A stretch of DNA of 59,027 nucleotides from Oscillospiraceae bacterium (GCA_017501355.1 JAFVXA010000062.1:1-59027), one strand, 5' to 3'; shown: positions 26,648 to 35,219, counted from the stretch's first letter. A program made the numbers and translations. Notes: generated by a model from the sequence alone, not told the origin.

Positions 26648-26670
26648 AGAGGAGGCTTTTCGCCTCCTCT
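26648..26670 (-). terminator. terminator of the AbrB-like gene
   Basis: A 9-bp perfect stem AGAGGAGGC/GCCTCCTCT with loop TTTTC and a U-run on the minus strand, 10 bp past the stop codon. Confidence 0.9.
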
Positions 26671-26679
26671 CGTATGATA

Positions 26680-26922
26680 TCAGTTGTTTTTCAACTCACC
26701 CAGGCAGCGTTTGCAGACATTCTTGCCCTTGAAATTCTCCACATCTCTGACACTGTCGCAAAACACGCAGGCAGGGCGGAACTTCTTCAGAATAATGGAC
26801 GAGCCCTCCACATAGATTTCCAAAGGATCACGCTCGGCGATGTCCAGCGTTCTTCTCAGCTCGATGGGCAGCACGATTCGCCCCAATTCATCCACTTTGC
26901 GCACAATTCCGACAGACTTCAT
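26680..26922 (-). CDS. AbrB/SpoVT-family transition-state regulator with C-terminal zinc ribbon
   Basis: 80 residues. The N-terminal ~50 residues are a swapped-hairpin AbrB DNA-binding domain: SVGIVRKVDELGRIVLPIEL and LEIYVEGSSIILKKF. The C-terminal ~30 residues contain CVFC and CKRC, a probable zinc ribbon. Such proteins regulate growth-phase and sporulation genes. The start at 26922 follows AAAAGGAGCAAACAC; longer upstream reading is spurious. It is divergent from spmA, which fits a sporulation setting. Confidence 0.92.
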   Translation of the reverse strand: MKSVGIVRKVDELGRIVLPIELRRTLDIAERDPLEIYVEGSSIILKKFRPACVFCDSVRDVENFKGKNVCKRCLGELKNN

Positions 26923-26954
26923 GTGTTTGCTCCTTTTCTCTTTTGTATACACAC

Positions 26955-26984
26955 AGTATAAATTACACTCCCAGTACATGTCAA
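26955..26984 (-). promoter_or_regulatory. promoter of the AbrB-like gene
   Basis: TTGACA (26979-26984), 18-bp spacer, TATACT (26955-26960) on the minus strand. A partly symmetric GTATACACACAGTATA overlaps the -10 box and could be an operator. Confidence 0.75.
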
Positions 26985-27043
26985 GTCGGTTTCTGACATT
27001 TTTGTCTTTCTGTGCCAATATTTTGTAAGCAGGAGGAATACAC

Positions 27044-27625
27044 ATGCTCCTCGGCAAGCTCCTTGTCCTTCTCTTTTTGCTCTCACTTCTTTCTGCCGCA
27101 CTCACCGGAAGCATGGCTGCCGTCAGCGCTGCCGCTCTCTCCGGTGCGGCAGATGCAGTGACGCTGCTGATCTCCATCAGTGGCGCTTTATGCCTTTGGA
27201 GCGGCATCATGGAGCTCATGCGCTGCAGCGGCACGGCAGACGCGCTCTCCCGCCGACTGCAACCGATACTGCGGCTTCTGCTCCCAAACGCAAGCCGTGA
27301 CAGGGAGACTCTTTCTGCCCTTGCCGCCAATCTGTCCGCCAATCTCCTTGGTCTCGGCAATGCAGCAACACCTCCGGGACTGAAAGCCGCGCGGCGCATG
27401 GCAACCGGGCACAACGGACAGGCGGACGACGAACTCTGTCGGCTCGTGGTGCTGAACTCCTGCTCTTTGCAGCTTCTGCCCACCACAGCGGCAGCCCTGC
27501 GGGCGGCTCATGGTGCCGCCGCCCCCTTCGATATCCTTGGTGCAGTGTGGATCGCCTCTCTTGCATCCATCGTGGCAGGACTCGGCGCCGCAAAACTCTT
27601 TTCGCTCTTTGGGAGAGACCGATGA
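27044..27625 (+). CDS. spmA: spore maturation protein A (nucleoside-recognition/Gate membrane protein)
   Basis: SpmA with SpmB is needed for spore core dehydration and heat resistance in B. subtilis; both belong to the nucleoside recognition (Gate) membrane family. The 193-residue protein has hydrophobic helices at ~1-25, ~35-60 and ~165-190, and the family core NLSANLLGLGNAATPPGLKA and LCRLVVLNSCSLQLLPTT. The start follows AGGAGGAATACAC. It overlaps spmB by four bases. Its presence is the best evidence in the window for an endospore lineage, although the genes also persist in some non-sporulating gut species. Confidence 0.95.
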   Translation: MLLGKLLVLLFLLSLLSAALTGSMAAVSAAALSGAADAVTLLISISGALCLWSGIMELMRCSGTADALSRRLQPILRLLLPNASRDRETLSALAANLSANLLGLGNAATPPGLKAARRMATGHNGQADDELCRLVVLNSCSLQLLPTTAAALRAAHGAAAPFDILGAVWIASLASIVAGLGAAKLFSLFGRDR

Positions 27626-28131
27626 CAGACTACCTGATTCCTCTGCTTTTCGCCACACTTGCCCTGTTGACCCTTCGCCGCGGCACCGATCCGTACGAGG
27701 CACTGCTGCGGGGTGCATCAGAGGGGCTTCTCCTTTTACCGCGACTTCTCCCCTGTCTCATCGCCCTGCTGACAGCAAGCGCCATGCTCCGTGCCAGCGG
27801 TTTTTTTGACCTGCTCTCCCTGCTTCTCGGTCCTCTTTTGAATACCCTCGGTATTTCCGCGGAGCTGCTGCCGCTGATGCTGCTGCAGCCCCTCAGCGGC
27901 AGCGGCAGCATGGCTTTGGCTGCCGAGCTGATGGCAGAACACGGCGCCGACAGTGAGATCGGGCGTATGGCAGCGGTACTCATCGGCAGCAGCGAGACCA
28001 CCTTTTACACCATTGCTGTCTATTTCAGTGCAGCTGGGATACAAAAATCCCGTTACGCCGTACCAGCGGCTCTCATTGGCGACATCGCAGGCATGGCAGC
28101 AGCGATCATGGCAGTCAAGCTGCACTTTTGA
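27622..28131 (+). CDS. spmB: spore maturation protein B
   Basis: 169 residues, starting MTDYLIPLLFATLALLTLRR. The Gate-domain core is seen as GLLLLPRLLPCLIALLTASA, PLSGSGSMALAAELM, and SSETTFYTIAVYFSAAGI, the latter typical of SpmB. It is a polytopic inner-membrane partner of SpmA. The ATG lies within the spmA stop (ATGA), so the pair is co-translated. An earlier in-frame ATG inside spmA lacks a binding site. Confidence 0.95.
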   Translation: MTDYLIPLLFATLALLTLRRGTDPYEALLRGASEGLLLLPRLLPCLIALLTASAMLRASGFFDLLSLLLGPLLNTLGISAELLPLMLLQPLSGSGSMALAAELMAEHGADSEIGRMAAVLIGSSETTFYTIAVYFSAAGIQKSRYAVPAALIGDIAGMAAAIMAVKLHF

Positions 28132-28191
28132 GCATCTACACTGCGTTTCTGTCCATTCCATATTTTACTTTCTTAAATTTAGCAATTTAGC

Positions 28192-28220
28192 TTGAAAAAA
28201 AACTGCTGCTACCATATAAT
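28192..28220 (+). promoter_or_regulatory. strong sigma-A promoter of SLH protein 1
   Basis: TTGAAA (28192-28197), 17 bp, TATAAT (28215-28220, perfect). The transcript start would be near 28227, leaving a ~55-nt leader with a small GGGGA/TCCCC hairpin at 28239-28252. Confidence 0.85.
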
Positions 28221-28280
28221 AAAGCCAGTATCAAAAATGGGGAGGATTCCCCAAATGTAACAGAAGAAAGGATGAATATT

Positions 28281-30728
28281 ATGAAGAGAACATTGTCCCT
28301 GATTTTGGCTCTTGCCATGATCATGAGCCTGTTCACCACGGTCAGCTTTGCGGCTGTTACGACGAAGGCGGCCGGTGAAGACATCAAGTCTGTCACCCAC
28401 ACCACCTATCCCGTGGAGTACAACAAGACCAACAGCACAACAACGGTCTATTATGCAGGCACTGCCCCCACGCTCAACAGTGCAGCCGGGTTTACCGTTA
28501 CCCGTGCCAACAACGCCACGCCCACACTTGGTTACAGTAACGGTGATTTGACCTACACTGTCGATACGACCAACTACTACACGACTCTTGCAACCAAGCA
28601 GGTCACGGTGAAGCTGGTGTCTAGATCTTCCTCTCTCCGCGTGGATGAGACCAACAAGAAGGTTTACTACACCGGCGCGACCGCTCCTAATGCGACTGCT
28701 CTCAACAACGGTCTGACCCGCACTGTGGAGAACGACGGTTCTCTGGGACTGACTGCGACGCTGTCTGTCAGCGGCAGCAACATTCTGGCAACCATCCCCA
28801 AGGACAGCAGCACTAATTGGTTCACCAATGTTAATACCAATTACGAACTGGCAAGAGATGTTGATCTTGCCGTGACCATCGTCAACGGCAGCTATGTCAA
28901 CTATGCAGATGCCAATGCACTGAAGAACCTGGTTGCAGGCAAGCTTGGTGTTACTGCCAGTGCGATCAGCACCCTTCAGTTTAAGGCACCTGCATCCACC
29001 AGCGATCTGAACCTCTATTTGAATGGTCTTACCACTAAAAACACTTCTGCTGCAGCAAACTACGCAGCGCTGACCGCGCTGAAGGTTGAAGCAAATGCAG
29101 GCTATATCGGTTCTGTTGTGATGCCCTATACCGTTACTGTTACGGCAAACAATACCAGCACGACTTACAGCGGCAACATCACTTTCATCTCTGACTATGC
29201 TGACTCGATCACTGTAACCCAGTATGCATCCTTCCACAATGAGTGGTTCTATCTGGATGCCATCAGTGGTGTGAGTAAGCTTGCTGCTGCCGGCTCCAAG
29301 ACTCCTCCCAGCAGTGTCAACTACACTTCTACTCAGGTCAACCCCGCCGGTCGTACCACCGAATGGACGGAAACTTATACGGCTTACAATAGCTCTAACG
29401 TAGCAAGACAGCTCACTGTGACCTTCGTTCCTGTGGTCAATGATATGGTCTCCTACGTGGAGGATGGTGAGACCCCCTTCAGCGCGGATACTTTCGAGGC
29501 ATTTGCTGCTGCTGTCGTTAAGGAGCAGATTGGCACTACCTACGCAGGTTATCTGCATGAAGTGAAGATTTCCAATGTCAAGGTTAATAACGGTTATACT
29601 CTGTACAACGGCGGCAAGGCTCTTAACGTCAATGAGGCACTGACCCCCGCAAAGCTGAGTGCTGTGACTATGGATGTTGTGAAGAGCGGCACCTATTATA
29701 TCGACTTCATCGCAACCTATAAGTACTATCCCACTCGCACTACTACCGGTGTTGCAAGTACGCTGGATGGTATCAACGGTCGCATTGCTGTCTTTGCCGG
29801 TGACAACGGTGACATCGTCTATGAAGTGATCTATGGTGAGTCTGTTACCTTTGACACCAGAGATTTCCAGTCTGCATATAAGAAGCTGGTGGGCAGCAGC
29901 AAGACTTTGTCCTCTGTGACGGTGAATGCACTGCCCCTCTATGGTGATCTTTATAATACAACCAACCGCACCACCAATGCGTATAGAGTGTATGTTGGTG
30001 ACATCTTCTATACGGATCCCAGGAATACACAGAATGATCTGGGTCATCTGACCTACTGGGCATCTGCCACCTACACTTCTGAGTACTCTGTCTATGTTCC
30101 TGTGACCATGTATGGTACTGGCGGCGCTAAGGATATTGTTGTGGAAATCGTGATCAACGGCGATATGCCCTTCATTGATGTTGCCAAGAACAGCACCTTC
30201 TATGAGTACATCCGCTACTGCTACACTCACGGCATCATGGGCGGTAAGTCTGCTACCCGCTTCGACGCTACCAGCAGCATTACCCGTGCACAGCTGGTGA
30301 CCACTCTCTATCGCATGGCAGGTTCTCCCTCTACCTATAACAGCAGAACCCTGCCCTTCACCGACACCAAGAACCTGAGCACTGAGTTCTCCAACGCTGT
30401 GAAGTGGGCTTACTACAACAAGATCGTGGGCGGCACTTCTGCCACCACCTTCGCTCCCAACACCGCAGTGACCCGCCAGGCTATGGTGAAGATCCTCTAT
30501 GGCTATGCTAAGGCTTACGGCATGGATATCGCTCTGGAGTACAACAACCACATCGGTTACTACACCGACGGCGGCAACGTCTCCGCTTCCATGAAGGATG
30601 CCATGAACTGGGCTCTGGATTACGGTCTGCTCAGCGGCAACGGCAACAAGCTGAACCCCCGCGGCAGCACCAGCCGTGGCGCAGCAGCCAAGATTCTGGC
30701 TAACTTCCACGAGAGCTTCATCGGCTAA
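28281..30728 (+). CDS. surface protein with three C-terminal SLH domains
   Basis: An exported cell-surface protein of 815 residues. It has a signal peptide (MKRTLSLILALAMIMSLFTT, then VSFAA), then ~600 residues rich in Thr, Ser, Asn and Tyr with beta-type composition and no domain I can name. Three S-layer homology domains follow at ~630-690, ~692-750 and ~760-812 (ITRAQLVTTLYRM, VTRQAMVKILYGYA, TSRGAAAKILANF cores). SLH domains bind pyruvylated or similar wall polymers. The second ATG at 28281 is preferred because AAAGGA is eight bases upstream. It may be an S-layer, adhesin or Ig-like protein; it converges with another SLH protein. Confidence 0.9.
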   Translation: MKRTLSLILALAMIMSLFTTVSFAAVTTKAAGEDIKSVTHTTYPVEYNKTNSTTTVYYAGTAPTLNSAAGFTVTRANNATPTLGYSNGDLTYTVDTTNYYTTLATKQVTVKLVSRSSSLRVDETNKKVYYTGATAPNATALNNGLTRTVENDGSLGLTATLSVSGSNILATIPKDSSTNWFTNVNTNYELARDVDLAVTIVNGSYVNYADANALKNLVAGKLGVTASAISTLQFKAPASTSDLNLYLNGLTTKNTSAAANYAALTALKVEANAGYIGSVVMPYTVTVTANNTSTTYSGNITFISDYADSITVTQYASFHNEWFYLDAISGVSKLAAAGSKTPPSSVNYTSTQVNPAGRTTEWTETYTAYNSSNVARQLTVTFVPVVNDMVSYVEDGETPFSADTFEAFAAAVVKEQIGTTYAGYLHEVKISNVKVNNGYTLYNGGKALNVNEALTPAKLSAVTMDVVKSGTYYIDFIATYKYYPTRTTTGVASTLDGINGRIAVFAGDNGDIVYEVIYGESVTFDTRDFQSAYKKLVGSSKTLSSVTVNALPLYGDLYNTTNRTTNAYRVYVGDIFYTDPRNTQNDLGHLTYWASATYTSEYSVYVPVTMYGTGGAKDIVVEIVINGDMPFIDVAKNSTFYEYIRYCYTHGIMGGKSATRFDATSSITRAQLVTTLYRMAGSPSTYNSRTLPFTDTKNLSTEFSNAVKWAYYNKIVGGTSATTFAPNTAVTRQAMVKILYGYAKAYGMDIALEYNNHIGYYTDGGNVSASMKDAMNWALDYGLLSGNGNKLNPRGSTSRGAAAKILANFHESFIG

Positions 30729-30786
30729 GCTTGGAATCGCAAACAGAACGCCCTGGCGTTCGTTGCCATGAAGTGAACATCTAACA

Positions 30787-30832
30787 AAAAAGTGTCCCGT
30801 CGCCAACCTTGGTTGGCGACGGGACACTTTTT
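30787..30832 (+). terminator. strong terminator of SLH protein 1
   Basis: A ~20-bp perfect stem around GTGTCCCGTCGCCAACC/GGTTGGCGACGGGACAC with A/T flanks and a TTTTT end. Confidence 0.93.
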
Positions 30833-30935
30833 CTCATGGGAAAGGTCTCACTTTTGGGAGTCAAGGGGCGCTGTCGAGCGCAACCGCCGCTTGCGGCGGC
30901 TCTTAGCACAGAAGATGCGGGGACCGGCGGAACTG

Positions 30936-31080
30936 CAGTAAATCCCCTCCGCCCCTTCGGGGCACCTCCCTTTGCGACCCGCCCGCAGACGGGTGTACAG
31001 AGCGCAGGCGGGCAAAGCCCAACCCTTAGTGCGGCGGAAGGGGAGAGTCTGGCGTCAAAGGCGCCCTTTGGAGTTTACTG
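30936..31080. repeat. 145-bp inverted-repeat element (MITE/REP-like)
   Basis: Outer ends are CAGTAAA (30936-30942) and TTTACTG (31074-31080). Inside them TCCCCTCCGCC (30943-30953) faces GGCGGAAGGGGA (31033-31044). The whole can fold back on itself. It does not code. Similar GC-rich fold-back elements are scattered in gut Clostridia, but a copy count in this genome is needed to call it a repeat family. Confidence 0.5.
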
Positions 31081-31149
31081 CCCCAGTTTGTTCGGACAGC
31101 ACAAAAAGCACCCCTGGGCAGAAAATCCCGTAGCAGCTTGTTTCCCATC

Positions 31150-31366
31150 CGAAGGCGCCTTTTCTCCTTTTGGCGACCGTCCCTTCAGTTTTGGCATGAT
31201 TCCAACTGCCATTTTTGCCTGCTGTTATGTCGTCTTATCCATCCTTTGATCTGTTCTATTTTCAATCCAAGCTGATCTGCGATTTCTTGCCGTGTTTTTC
31301 GGCTTTCCGCATTTCGATGATTGTACTTTCAAACTCTTGCATTCTTATGTAGGTCCTCTTTGACAT
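31150..31366 (-). pseudogene. decayed IS3-type transposase OrfA (helix-turn-helix) fragment
   Basis: Reading on the minus strand from ATG at 31366, MSKRTYIRMQEFESTIIEM is followed, after a frame change, by TRQEIADQLGLKIEQIKGW and IRRHNSRQK. A second frame change gives MAVGIMPKLKGRSPKGEK. Joined, these pieces resemble the small N-terminal OrfA of IS3-family elements: helix-turn-helix, then a basic stretch. At least two frameshifts and no OrfB (DDE) part are present, so it is a relic. A HTH-only regulator of the same family is an alternative origin. Confidence 0.6.
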
Positions 31367-31369
31367 GAC

Positions 31370-31411
31370 AACACCCCCTGTGTAGGTTTATTTTCCTACA
31401 CAGGGGGTGTT
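31370..31411. repeat. 17-bp perfect inverted repeat beside the IS relic
   Basis: AACACCCCCTGTGTAGG and its complement flank an 8-base loop (TTTATTTT). It abuts the start of the OrfA relic. It may be an IS end or a promoter-side hairpin, or serve as a terminator on the plus strand, where TTTTG follows. Confidence 0.55.
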
Positions 31412-31481
31412 TTGTCTATTGTCCGTTTTTACTGGACCTGTCCAGAGTCAGGGGAGACCTTTGAGCACACAAAAGCGCGCA

Positions 31482-31511
31482 AAAAAGGGGTCTCCGAAGA
31501 GACCCCTTTTT
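31482..31511 (-). terminator. terminator of SLH protein 2
   Basis: Stem AAAAAGGGGTCTC/GAGACCCCTTTTT with tetraloop CGAA (UUCG on the minus strand) and U-run, 37 bp past the stop. Confidence 0.92.
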
Positions 31512-31548
31512 CATTGTGTCAGATCTGTACGAAACCGATCAGCAGAGC

Positions 31549-34224
31549 TTACTGAATCACGTAGATTGCAACAATGTAGCCGTCATCGTTGTAGACCAGA
31601 TCCACGGTCTGACCAGCACTCAGATCGGACAGAGCACCGACGCTGACATCGGTACCGCCGCTGGTGGTATCAACCAGGTAGACCTGTGCCAGGTCAAGGC
31701 GGACATCTGCATTGTCAGCAGTGGTCTTGATCTTCAGAGCGGTAGCGCTCACAGTGGTGATGGTCACACCAGCGGTGTAGTTGTCACCATTTGCATTTGC
31801 GATGTCGTGAGCCTTGGTCAGAGCAACGATGTTTCTCACAGCCAGCAGACCGTCAACTGCATCGAAGCGAACCTCGTACATCTGGCGACCGTTAGTGGTG
31901 ATGGTCTGCATGTCAGCGTCGGACACCAGAACCTCGCGCTTGATACCGTCAACATACAGGTTGAACTGGTAGTAGTCCTCACCGTCAACGTGGTTCACGC
32001 CGCCGGTGAAGCTGGGGTTAACAATGTAACCGAGGACCATGTCACCGTCGTATGCCACGTCATCCAGATAGACAACAGCAGCAGCGGTGCCAGCAGCATT
32101 CATAACCACTTCAGCATAATCAGCAACCAGCATGGGCAGGTTAGCGTAGCCGGTGACAGCCTTGTAGTTACCCTTGGTGTCGCGCAGGACGAACTGAGTG
32201 GTAGCGCTCAGCTCAACAGTGCCGTTATTAGCAACCAGATTATCGTCCACCACAGTGCGGTTGATGGCGTTGTAGGTATCAACGCCGGTCTCAGCCTGGC
32301 GACCCTCCAGAGTGTAGTCGCTGCCAGCCACAGTGAACTTGTACAGGTGGCGAGTGTGACCAGCATTCTGAGCAGCGATCTCCAGAACAGTGGTATCGCC
32401 GAATGCGGGCAGGGTCAGGTTCATGTAAGCGTCGACATCCTTAGCTGCCTCGCCATTGAACTTAGCAACGTTCACACCTGCGGTGGTGGTGCCATCGAGA
32501 CCAACAACAGCAGCAGTCAGGGTGTTCACGCCTGCGGGATGGTTGGAGTAGATGGAGTCGAGGACCAGCCAGCTGGAAGCGTCATCGGGCAGAGTGATAC
32601 CGATCACGTTGCCATAGGTGTCGTGATAGAACACATAGGTCTCGCCGAGGGAAGCCTGAGTCTTGTACTCATAGCCCAGATCGAAGCCGAATGCATCGGG
32701 AGTGCGGTTGGTGGAACCAACTGCGGGAGAAGCCTGTGCAGCAGTCACATAGTGGTTCAGCACAGCGGTGGTGCCGACTGCAGCCTGATGTGCATCAACG
32801 ACCAGAGCGCCGTTGTCATTGAGCTCGAGAGTCAGCAGGACATAATCGTCCTCAGCGTATGCGTTGGTCTGAGCAGAAACAGCGCCGCCGTTCACGCCGA
32901 GAGTAGTGGTAGCAACTGCAGTCACGTCGGTGTGCAGGTCGCGAGCACCGTTGTTGTTGTGATCGTCAGCAGCCTCACCGAAGTTCTCCAGGCTACGATA
33001 TTCGAAATCGAAAGCGGTGACCCAAACGGAGTTGTGAGCTCTCACGGGAGCCTCAGCCTGTGCCAGATAGGTAGCGACTTCGGTGACAACATAAGTGTCG
33101 TCAGCGACTTCGAACACCTTGGTCAGGACGCCCTGACCGCCGATGAAGTTATCATCGCAGGTGTAGTGGACGTTCTGGTGGAACACGTTTGCCTCAGGAG
33201 CGGGGTTAGCGACATTGTGCCAGGTGTTGATAGCATAGTCGAACTCATCATCCCAAGTCTCGCCAGCAACAGCGTAAACCGTAGTGCCGTTGCCGTTGGT
33301 GGTCACATCACCGTTGTAGACGAAGTACAGGTCGATATCGGTGTTGTTGTTCTCGGGGATGCCCAGATCCACCAGCAGGTCGCAGTAGTCAACCTGAGTG
33401 GTGTAGGTAGCAGCGACCTCATCCTCATAGAATGCGATCTCTTCATCCTCATAGACCCAACGCTCGCCGAAGTTACCCCACTTGTCGTTAGCGTTTTCGT
33501 TGTAGATCAGACCCTCATAGGTAGCCCAGACAGGCAGAGTGGTGTCATGAACACCGTTCACAGTAATGTTAGCGTTCACCTCATACCACACGCCACCGAT
33601 CTGATAACGACCAGCAACCTGCTTGTCACCGTACACAACGTAGGTGGTCTTCAGGGTGTTGAAAGCCATGCCGGCAGCGGTGTCACGGGTGCAAGCACCG
33701 TAGGACTCGGTACCGTCGTAGATGCCCTTGGAGATAGCATCACGATAGACAGCCTTCTGCCAGCCAGCGCCAACGTAGCCCTGCTCCTCAGCGTCGAAGC
33801 CGATAGCGGTCAGCAGCATCTTACCGAAAGCGTATTCGGTCAGAGTGTTGTAGGGGCCGAAGTTGCCGTCGCCGTAACCGCCAACGATGCCGTTAGCAGC
33901 TGCCCACTCAATGTAGGGAGCGAGACCGACGGTGTCGGTGACGTCTTCGAAGACAGTGTAGGTTGCCTTCAGGTTGTCAGCAGCCTCCTGACCGAGCATC
34001 AGGTATGCGACCATCTTCGCACCTGCGCCACGAGTCAGAGTTGCCTGGGGACGGAAGGAACCGTCTGCGTAGCCGCCCAGAATGCCGATAGCATTCAGGA
34101 CTTCAACTGCTTCAGCGTTGGTGATCTTAGCATCATCGGTGAAGTCAGTTGCAGCGCCAGCGCTGATGGTGACCAGGGACATGGTCATAACCAGAGCCAG
34201 AACCAATGCAAGGAACTTTCTCAT
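31549..34224 (-). CDS. S-layer-type surface protein with N-terminal SLH domains
   Basis: 891 residues. The signal peptide is MRKFLALVLALVMTMSLVTI, cleaved after SAGA or close to it. Three SLH repeats follow at ~27-76, ~89-145 and ~150-200 (GILGGYADGSFRPQATLTRG, GIVGGYGDGNFGPYNTLTE, then a divergent third with GIYDG...CTRDTAAGMAF). The remaining ~690 residues are rich in Val, Thr, Ala and Asn and probably form the exposed array domain. It is low in Lys/Arg and thus acidic, as many S-layer proteins are. Likely one of the major surface proteins. The SLH position (N-terminal) is opposite to that in the converging neighbour. Confidence 0.93.
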   Translation of the reverse strand: MRKFLALVLALVMTMSLVTISAGAATDFTDDAKITNAEAVEVLNAIGILGGYADGSFRPQATLTRGAGAKMVAYLMLGQEAADNLKATYTVFEDVTDTVGLAPYIEWAAANGIVGGYGDGNFGPYNTLTEYAFGKMLLTAIGFDAEEQGYVGAGWQKAVYRDAISKGIYDGTESYGACTRDTAAGMAFNTLKTTYVVYGDKQVAGRYQIGGVWYEVNANITVNGVHDTTLPVWATYEGLIYNENANDKWGNFGERWVYEDEEIAFYEDEVAATYTTQVDYCDLLVDLGIPENNNTDIDLYFVYNGDVTTNGNGTTVYAVAGETWDDEFDYAINTWHNVANPAPEANVFHQNVHYTCDDNFIGGQGVLTKVFEVADDTYVVTEVATYLAQAEAPVRAHNSVWVTAFDFEYRSLENFGEAADDHNNNGARDLHTDVTAVATTTLGVNGGAVSAQTNAYAEDDYVLLTLELNDNGALVVDAHQAAVGTTAVLNHYVTAAQASPAVGSTNRTPDAFGFDLGYEYKTQASLGETYVFYHDTYGNVIGITLPDDASSWLVLDSIYSNHPAGVNTLTAAVVGLDGTTTAGVNVAKFNGEAAKDVDAYMNLTLPAFGDTTVLEIAAQNAGHTRHLYKFTVAGSDYTLEGRQAETGVDTYNAINRTVVDDNLVANNGTVELSATTQFVLRDTKGNYKAVTGYANLPMLVADYAEVVMNAAGTAAAVVYLDDVAYDGDMVLGYIVNPSFTGGVNHVDGEDYYQFNLYVDGIKREVLVSDADMQTITTNGRQMYEVRFDAVDGLLAVRNIVALTKAHDIANANGDNYTAGVTITTVSATALKIKTTADNADVRLDLAQVYLVDTTSGGTDVSVGALSDLSAGQTVDLVYNDDGYIVAIYVIQ

Positions 34225-34538
34225 TTAGTTTTCCTCCTATAAATTTGATACCACGAAACAGTGCATTACTCTGTTCATGGCGCGATTCGGTTTGCACCTT
34301 ATCACGATTGAGAGTTTATCAAACCCTTTTGCAAGTTGCAAGGGGTTGTGGGCGTTTGTAACGTAACTGTAACAAAAGGGCAAGATATCGTAAGCGACGC
34401 TTTTCCCCCTTCGTCGTTTCCGCCATTTTCCGGCGAAAAAAACTTGCGAAACGCCGTCAGATTTGCTATAATGCCTTATCAGTTTCTTAACGGAGCGTGC
34501 TCCGTTTCGTGTTTTTCATTGTACCAAGGGGGTTATTC
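34225..34538. other. 314-bp divergent promoter region
   Basis: It holds the upstream region of the SLH protein 2 gene (minus) and of the small membrane protein gene (plus). Minus-strand candidate promoter: TTGCAA (34336-34341), 17 bp, TAAACT (34313-34318). Tandem TTACA-like half sites (GTTACAGTTACGTTACA on the minus strand, 34357-34373) lie upstream of it; two are 11 bp apart, as in Pho-type boxes, but regulator binding is speculative. Confidence 0.5.
34444..34472 (+). promoter_or_regulatory. sigma-A promoter of the small membrane protein gene
   Basis: TTGCGA (34444-34449), 17 bp, TATAAT (34467-34472). Confidence 0.75.
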
Positions 34539-34898
34539 ATGTCTTCTACGCAGCAGCTGTTTCACAAAATCAAAGTCGAACTCATCTCCATGCTGGATGA
34601 GGAAGAGCTCATTTCTCACAGCCGCCACCCGGAGCTGGAGCGCTTTTTCCTTACCCTGCGCAATATCGCGGCAGGACTTGCCGTGTTTTTGTTCCTGCTG
34701 TCGCTCTTGACGGATCTCCCCATCTACACCAAGCTCAAGGCGGTAGGTTATTTCTTCGGCGCGGCGGCATACCTCTTTGAAATGGCACTGTTGACCGACT
34801 GCTTCACCGAGGCTGTGGATCACAAGGAAATGTTCATGGCATACTGCTTCGGTCCGATGTATGTGCTTCTTGGCATCAGCTATCTGATCGGACATTGA
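34539..34898 (+). CDS. small membrane protein with three predicted helices, unknown
   Basis: 119 residues starting MSSTQQLFHKIKVELISMLD, with an amphipathic cytosolic N-terminus of ~45 residues. Three hydrophobic segments follow (NIAAGLAVFLFLLSLL, VGYFFGAAAYLFEMALL and YCFGPMYVLLGISYLI). No family recognised. The start is chosen for the AAGGGGG upstream; an in-frame ATG 14 codons earlier precedes that site. It is monocistronic, with its own promoter and terminator. Confidence 0.75.
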   Translation: MSSTQQLFHKIKVELISMLDEEELISHSRHPELERFFLTLRNIAAGLAVFLFLLSLLTDLPIYTKLKAVGYFFGAAAYLFEMALLTDCFTEAVDHKEMFMAYCFGPMYVLLGISYLIGH

Positions 34899-34937
34899 TA
34901 CATTATATATTTTAAAATGATTACTCTGCACACAAAC

Positions 34938-34971
34938 GAAAACGACCGCATCTTTCGATGCGGTCGTTTTC
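34938..34971 (+). terminator. terminator of the small membrane protein gene
   Basis: A 14-bp stem GAAAACGACCGCAT/ATGCGGTCGTTTTC with a short loop. Confidence 0.88.
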
Positions 34972-35119
34972 TTGTTTGAGATGAAAGAGAGGGAGTATGA
35001 TTTATGGTAAATTGGTATGATTCTTATCGACAGGCATCATCTTACTCTATTGTTAATCTTCTGTCAAGCTTTTTGTTATAGAATTAACAAATTGTTCAAT
35101 TGTTTTTTCGATTGGTTGC

Positions 35120-35148
35120 TTGCGGCTCCCCTTCTCATCTGTTAATAT
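35120..35148 (+). promoter_or_regulatory. probable promoter of the ABC exporter operon
   Basis: TTGCGG (35120-35125), 17 bp, TAATAT (35143-35148), 72 bp before the first ABC start. The rest of the 248-bp gap from 34972 is AT-rich and shows no other clear element. Confidence 0.55.
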
Positions 35149-35219
35149 GAAGCACGTACCATAATCTGTAAACAGGGGTCGATGTACCCCCATTTTCTGC
35201 AAAGCGAGGAATCCAACCC

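Larger units (their letters stand above)
30833..31548. other. 716-bp gap between convergent SLH genes: repeats and IS remnant
   Basis: The left half (30850-31130) is GC-rich and full of small inverted repeats, e.g. CCGCCGC-TTG-CGGCGG near 30882 and GCCCC-TTC-GGGGC near 30951, resembling a dispersed intergenic repeat. The right half carries a decayed transposase fragment, a 17-bp hairpin and the terminator of SLH protein 2. No intact ORF was found on either strand. Confidence 0.7.

Noticed and set aside
26680-27486. 268-residue fusion upstream of the AbrB-like domain
   Set aside because: The N-terminal part is antisense to spmA and spans the AbrB promoter; the true start is ATG at 26922.
28209-30827. 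872-codon minus-strand frame opposite SLH protein 1
   Set aside because: The plus strand has signal peptide, SLH domains, promoter and terminator; the minus frame has none of these.
30833-31548. CRISPR-like repeats in the GC-rich gap
   Set aside because: The small repeats are inverted, unevenly spaced and not identical; no spacers and no cas genes.
31516-34242. 908-codon plus-strand frame opposite SLH protein 2
   Set aside because: Antisense of a clear SLH protein with signal peptide; the apparent protein has no family features.
34368-34393. ECF-like TGTAAC-N15-CGTAA on the plus strand upstream of the small membrane protein
   Set aside because: Spacing differs from the candidate at the sigma gene and a better sigma-A promoter lies downstream.
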